Positions 61,048-64,000 of a DNA stretch of 64,000 nucleotides are shown here, piece by piece. The position numbers and the translations under genes were made by a program. Location: contig PNNF01000003.1 in NCBI GenBank assembly GCA_013824085.1, forward strand, positions 1-64,000. Direction: 5' to 3'. This DNA comes from Chlorobiaceae bacterium. Its GTDB lineage: Bacteria > Bacteroidota > Ignavibacteria > Ignavibacteriales > Ignavibacteriaceae. Under the pieces are notes generated by a model. That model was not told the origin of the DNA and ran no database searches. It worked only from the letters and a program-made list of their open reading frames with translations. Position 1 is the first letter of the stretch; every line of letters starts with the position of its first letter.

Positions 61048-64000
61048 CTATTTTGTATAAAGCATTTTTTTTGTTGTTCTATAATTTTTACCACCGTATA
61101 GTTCAGTTACTTCCAACGTATAGAAATAAACACCGGTCGCAACTTTCTCAGCATTCCAAATATACTCTTGCTCACCTGACGCTTTTGTTTCATTTACCAG
61201 AACGACTATAACTCTTCCAAGTGGATCAGAGATTGTCAACTTAACATTACTTTCCGCTTGAAGATAATATTTTATTTTGGTCGCGGGATTAAATGGATTA
61301 GGATAGTTTTGAACTAAATTAAATTTTGTCGATTCAAATCCTTCAATTGAAGGGACAGTTATTCCAATGTTGGATAATGATTTGCTAAGAGATCCCAACT
61401 CACTTTTTTCTTCATCAATATCTAAAGAAAGAAAATCGCCTATTCTAAAATTTTCTGTTGGTTCAAATTGCAATGAAAAAATTGTTTGATTCGCTTTTAA
61501 GTGATGCAACTTAACATCGTCCCAAACCAATGAAATCAACCCATTTTGCTCATTGAAGAAAATTCCATCAAAACCTTTTACTCCTTTAAATTTCAAATAC
61601 TCTGTCTGATAATTGATATGAAAAGTGTAAGACGAAATTTCTAAATCAGAATTTATTTTTATTGGGACTTCAAACTCAGCCCCTTTGTTAACTCTTAAAG
61701 TTGCTGCATAATTAATATTTACTTTGGGAATAGTCTTTGCAACAGTTGGAACAAAATCACCATTCACATCACCAACCGTAAGCCCTTGAAAATTTAAATT
61801 GATATTAGAACCCGAAACAGTTAGAGTATTTTGATTATTAAATTTCCAATCTCCCGCAGGAAATGAATTTATCATTCCAACTATTCTTTGTCTCATTGCT
61901 GTTACATCTGAACCAGTAATATTTGCATCATTATTAACATCAGCAGCAGCTAATCTAAAATTAGAAATTGTTGATGTACCGATAATATGCATTCTCAATG
62001 TTGTAACATCTGAGCCAGTAACTCCGCCCCAAGCTCTATTTGTGGTTGGGATAAAATTATAATTGTTATTAGTGATTGAACTTATTGAATAATTTCCAGA
62101 TGAATTTGTTACACCCGAAAATGTTCCGGGAGTTAAATTAATATTTACATTGCTCAATGGAGTGTTAGATGAATTATTATAAGTTACATTTCCGCTAAGT
62201 GTAATGCCGGTTTGAGGTGGAAGAAGATTAACTTGATAAACACCTCGTCCATGCGTTGCTGCTCTAAGTAATCGTGTAGTTCCACTTTGGAAATAACTGA
62301 AATCAAGAACAGGAACAACGGGCATTCCGTTTGAGAGCCGCGCCCAGCTTACTCCATCGTTACTTGATTGATAAACACCGAGATCATTTGCTAAATAGAT
62401 CGACTCAATATTTAGTGGATCCACAAAGACATCACTCGCAGGCACATCAGGCAAATCTCCACTCAAGTCAGTCCACGTTACCCCTATATCAGTTGATCTA
62501 AAAAGTTTTCCCGTTCCGAATCCACTCTTAACTAAATAACAAGTGTTAGCTTGAGTTGGATGCATTAATACTCTTGGAGAATATCTTTGAGTACCGGGAA
62601 TTGTTCTTACAGTCCAAGTTAATCCTTCATCGGTTGAAACAAAAAGTTGTGGTGAATTGGAAAATTCGCTGGCAACCAAAATCATATTGTTGGGATTAAC
62701 AGAACTTTGCGAAACAGACGTAATAGAAGATGCGGTAATATTTGTTGTTACTGCAGTCCAATTTGTGCCTGAGTTTGTTGATCTCCAAAGGCGTCTTCCC
62801 GCAATATAAATTGTTGCTGAGTTAGTTGTGTGCTGCCAGAATGGAGAAGTCCAAGCATAAGAATCAGTACCAACAGAAATACCTGACCAATTTAAGCCCG
62901 CATTAGTTGAACGTTGAATACTACCATTTTGAGTAGTTATAAAAATTGTATTTGGATTAGCGCGATCATAAAATAATTCCATTCCATCGCCAGTGCTTTC
63001 GAGAACCCAATTAGTAGCACCGCCATCAAGTGTTGCAAATACACCGTTGTCTTGTGCTCCACCAATTAAAATATTTTGATTAGTCGGATGAGAGGCAACG
63101 CGATAAAGTTGTAATGTATTCAATCCATTATTTGCATGTGAGAAAGTATTTCCGCCATCTACCGATTTAAAAACTCCTCCATCATTTCCAACATAAAGTA
63201 CATTTGGATTAGAAGGAGCAAAAGCAAATTCATGATAATCAACATGCATTGGTGAATCCCAAGCTGTTGTTCCGCCATACGGTCCAGCAGAATTTCGCAG
63301 AGGACTAAAAGTAGAGCCATTGGTCGTTCTATGAATTTCTACATTTCCTACAAAAACTCTATTCGGATCAGTTGGTGAAACGATGATACAAAGGTCATAC
63401 CAACCTTGGTCAGCCCAACCAGATCCATAATTTCCACCGAGTTGCACACCCGATGAAATCTGAAGCCAATCAACTCCATCATTAACAGATTTATAAACTC
63501 TTGTGCGTGGTGAGCCTGTGTTCATAAAGATTACAGCATAAATAGTTGATGGCTGAGATTGAGCGACCGATATTTGCATTCTTGAAATTGTTGTTGGTGT
63601 TGGAAGTCCATTATTGCTTTGAGTCCAAGTTGCACCTGCATTGGTTGAGACATAAAATCCAGCGTTACTATTTACTTCACCAAGTGCGGCATAAAATCTA
63701 TTTGGAATAGTTGGATGAGCAACGATATCAAATCCTCCCGGAGCATTTAAAATATGTGACCACGTTAGACCCGCATCAGTACTGCGCCAAATGCCTTCAT
63801 TAGTTCTGTGGCCTAACAACCAATAAGAACTTCCTAAAGCAGCAAGAATTATATTTGAGTTTGCGGGATTAACAACAATAGCTCCAAAATGTGTTCGATC
63901 ACCAAATCCATTTGTTATTCTTGTCCAGTTCACACCACCATTTATTGATTTGTAAAGTCCATCACCATTGTAAAGAGTGTTGTTAAATCCTGAAGCAATT
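61048..64000 (-). CDS. secreted T9SS protein with BNR/VPS10-like repeats, dockerin-like and cohesin-like modules (5' partial)
   Basis: The frame runs past the window edge without a stop, so the N terminus is missing; at least 984 residues are present. The upstream two thirds hold repeated sialidase/VPS10-type blades (for example KSINGGVNWT, RSTNAGLNW, STDEGLTW). A carboxypeptidase-regulatory-like segment follows (LSNVNINLTPG), then two dockerin-like repeats (GGVTGSDVTTLRMHIIG and ADVNNDANITGSDVTAMRQ), a cohesin-like domain (KINSDLEISSYTFHINYQ onward) and the C-terminal T9SS sorting domain with NYPNPFNPATKI and the end KKMLYTK. It is probably exported by T9SS and attached to the surface. Confidence 0.88.
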   Translation of the reverse strand, partial: IASGFNNTLYNGDGLYKSINGGVNWTRITNGFGDRTHFGAIVVNPANSNIILAALGSSYWLLGHRTNEGIWRSTDAGLTWSHILNAPGGFDIVAHPTIPNRFYAALGEVNSNAGFYVSTNAGATWTQSNNGLPTPTTISRMQISVAQSQPSTIYAVIFMNTGSPRTRVYKSVNDGVDWLQISSGVQLGGNYGSGWADQGWYDLCIIVSPTDPNRVFVGNVEIHRTTNGSTFSPLRNSAGPYGGTTAWDSPMHVDYHEFAFAPSNPNVLYVGNDGGVFKSVDGGNTFSHANNGLNTLQLYRVASHPTNQNILIGGAQDNGVFATLDGGATNWVLESTGDGMELFYDRANPNTIFITTQNGSIQRSTNAGLNWSGISVGTDSYAWTSPFWQHTTNSATIYIAGRRLWRSTNSGTNWTAVTTNITASSITSVSQSSVNPNNMILVASEFSNSPQLFVSTDEGLTWTVRTIPGTQRYSPRVLMHPTQANTCYLVKSGFGTGKLFRSTDIGVTWTDLSGDLPDVPASDVFVDPLNIESIYLANDLGVYQSSNDGVSWARLSNGMPVVPVLDFSYFQSGTTRLLRAATHGRGVYQVNLLPPQTGITLSGNVTYNNSSNTPLSNVNINLTPGTFSGVTNSSGNYSISSITNNNYNFIPTTNRAWGGVTGSDVTTLRMHIIGTSTISNFRLAAADVNNDANITGSDVTAMRQRIVGMINSFPAGDWKFNNQNTLTVSGSNINLNFQGLTVGDVNGDFVPTVAKTIPKVNINYAATLRVNKGAEFEVPIKINSDLEISSYTFHINYQTEYLKFKGVKGFDGIFFNEQNGLISLVWDDVKLHHLKANQTIFSLQFEPTENFRIGDFLSLDIDEEKSELGSLSKSLSNIGITVPSIEGFESTKFNLVQNYPNPFNPATKIKYYLQAESNVKLTISDPLGRVIVVLVNETKASGEQEYIWNAEKVATGVYFYTLEVTELYGGKNYRTTKKMLYTK

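Overview
The window is about 64 kb of low-GC bacterial chromosome. It most likely comes from the Ignavibacteria (Bacteroidetes/Chlorobi group). The evidence is a type IX secretion sorting domain on a large secreted protein (61048 to the window end), a PorV/PorQ-type outer-membrane protein (18223), a bacterial geranylgeranylglyceryl-phosphate synthase (46278), many S41/M14/M28 exported peptidases, and promoter-like TAnnTTTG boxes typical of the phylum. This lineage call is an inference; no rRNA gene lies in the window.

Layout. 1-458: spacer with a possible coding remnant and a GC-rich palindromic element. 459-10985: one long minus-strand cluster. It holds two alpha/beta hydrolases (one a lipoprotein), an outer-membrane protein, a lipoprotein, an acyl-CoA ligase, a sodium/solute symporter, a ketoacyl-synthase-III-like enzyme lacking the usual His and Asn, an SDR reductase, a GbsR/MarR regulator and a thiolase. 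It reads as uptake and CoA-dependent metabolism of an ester or short acid, and the GbsR protein has two candidate operators. 11565-33535: mostly housekeeping and envelope genes, including alkaline phosphatase, a cold-shock-domain protein, YebC, a DEAD-box helicase, TpiA, a thioesterase, a PorV-like protein, two GT9 heptosyltransferase-like enzymes, MarR, YceI, a histidine kinase with a single-domain response regulator, M15 and M14 peptidases, GT4 and a tricorn-type protease.

34148-41481 is the accessory region. A SagB-type nitroreductase gene (33706-34413) shares an exact 25-bp direct repeat with a broken second copy of its own 5' half (41457-41707). Between the repeats lie a cytosine methyltransferase overlapping a GHKL/MORC-like ATPase, an adenine methyltransferase overlapping a PD-(D/E)XK-like endonuclease candidate, GC-rich hairpin spacers that share a loop motif, and a truncated, frameshifted tyrosine recombinase next to the right repeat. 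I interpret this as a fossil defence island integrated inside the nitroreductase gene at its conserved LLWAGQGI motif, with the 5' half of the gene restored from the island. A tRNA-Ser and a decayed AbiEii-like nucleotidyltransferase toxin gene follow.

43263-64000: NatA/NatB-like ABC exporter, GmhA, GGGP synthase, a DUF1015 protein, a PAP2 phosphatase, Mfd, a stress/envelope cluster (rhodanese, FmdB zinc ribbon, OsmC, ECF sigma with anti-sigma, PstS, M28 peptidase), a REP-associated tyrosine transposase carrying copies of its presumed palindromes inside its own coding sequence, TruA, QueD and QueE, tRNA-Arg, and the partial T9SS protein with BNR/VPS10-like repeats plus dockerin-like and cohesin-like modules.

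The most interesting material is the 34.1-41.7 kb island with its att-like repeats and hairpin spacers, the methyltransferase/GHKL ATPase pair inside it, the self-interrupted RAYT gene, and the regulated acyl-CoA cluster with its unusual KAS III.
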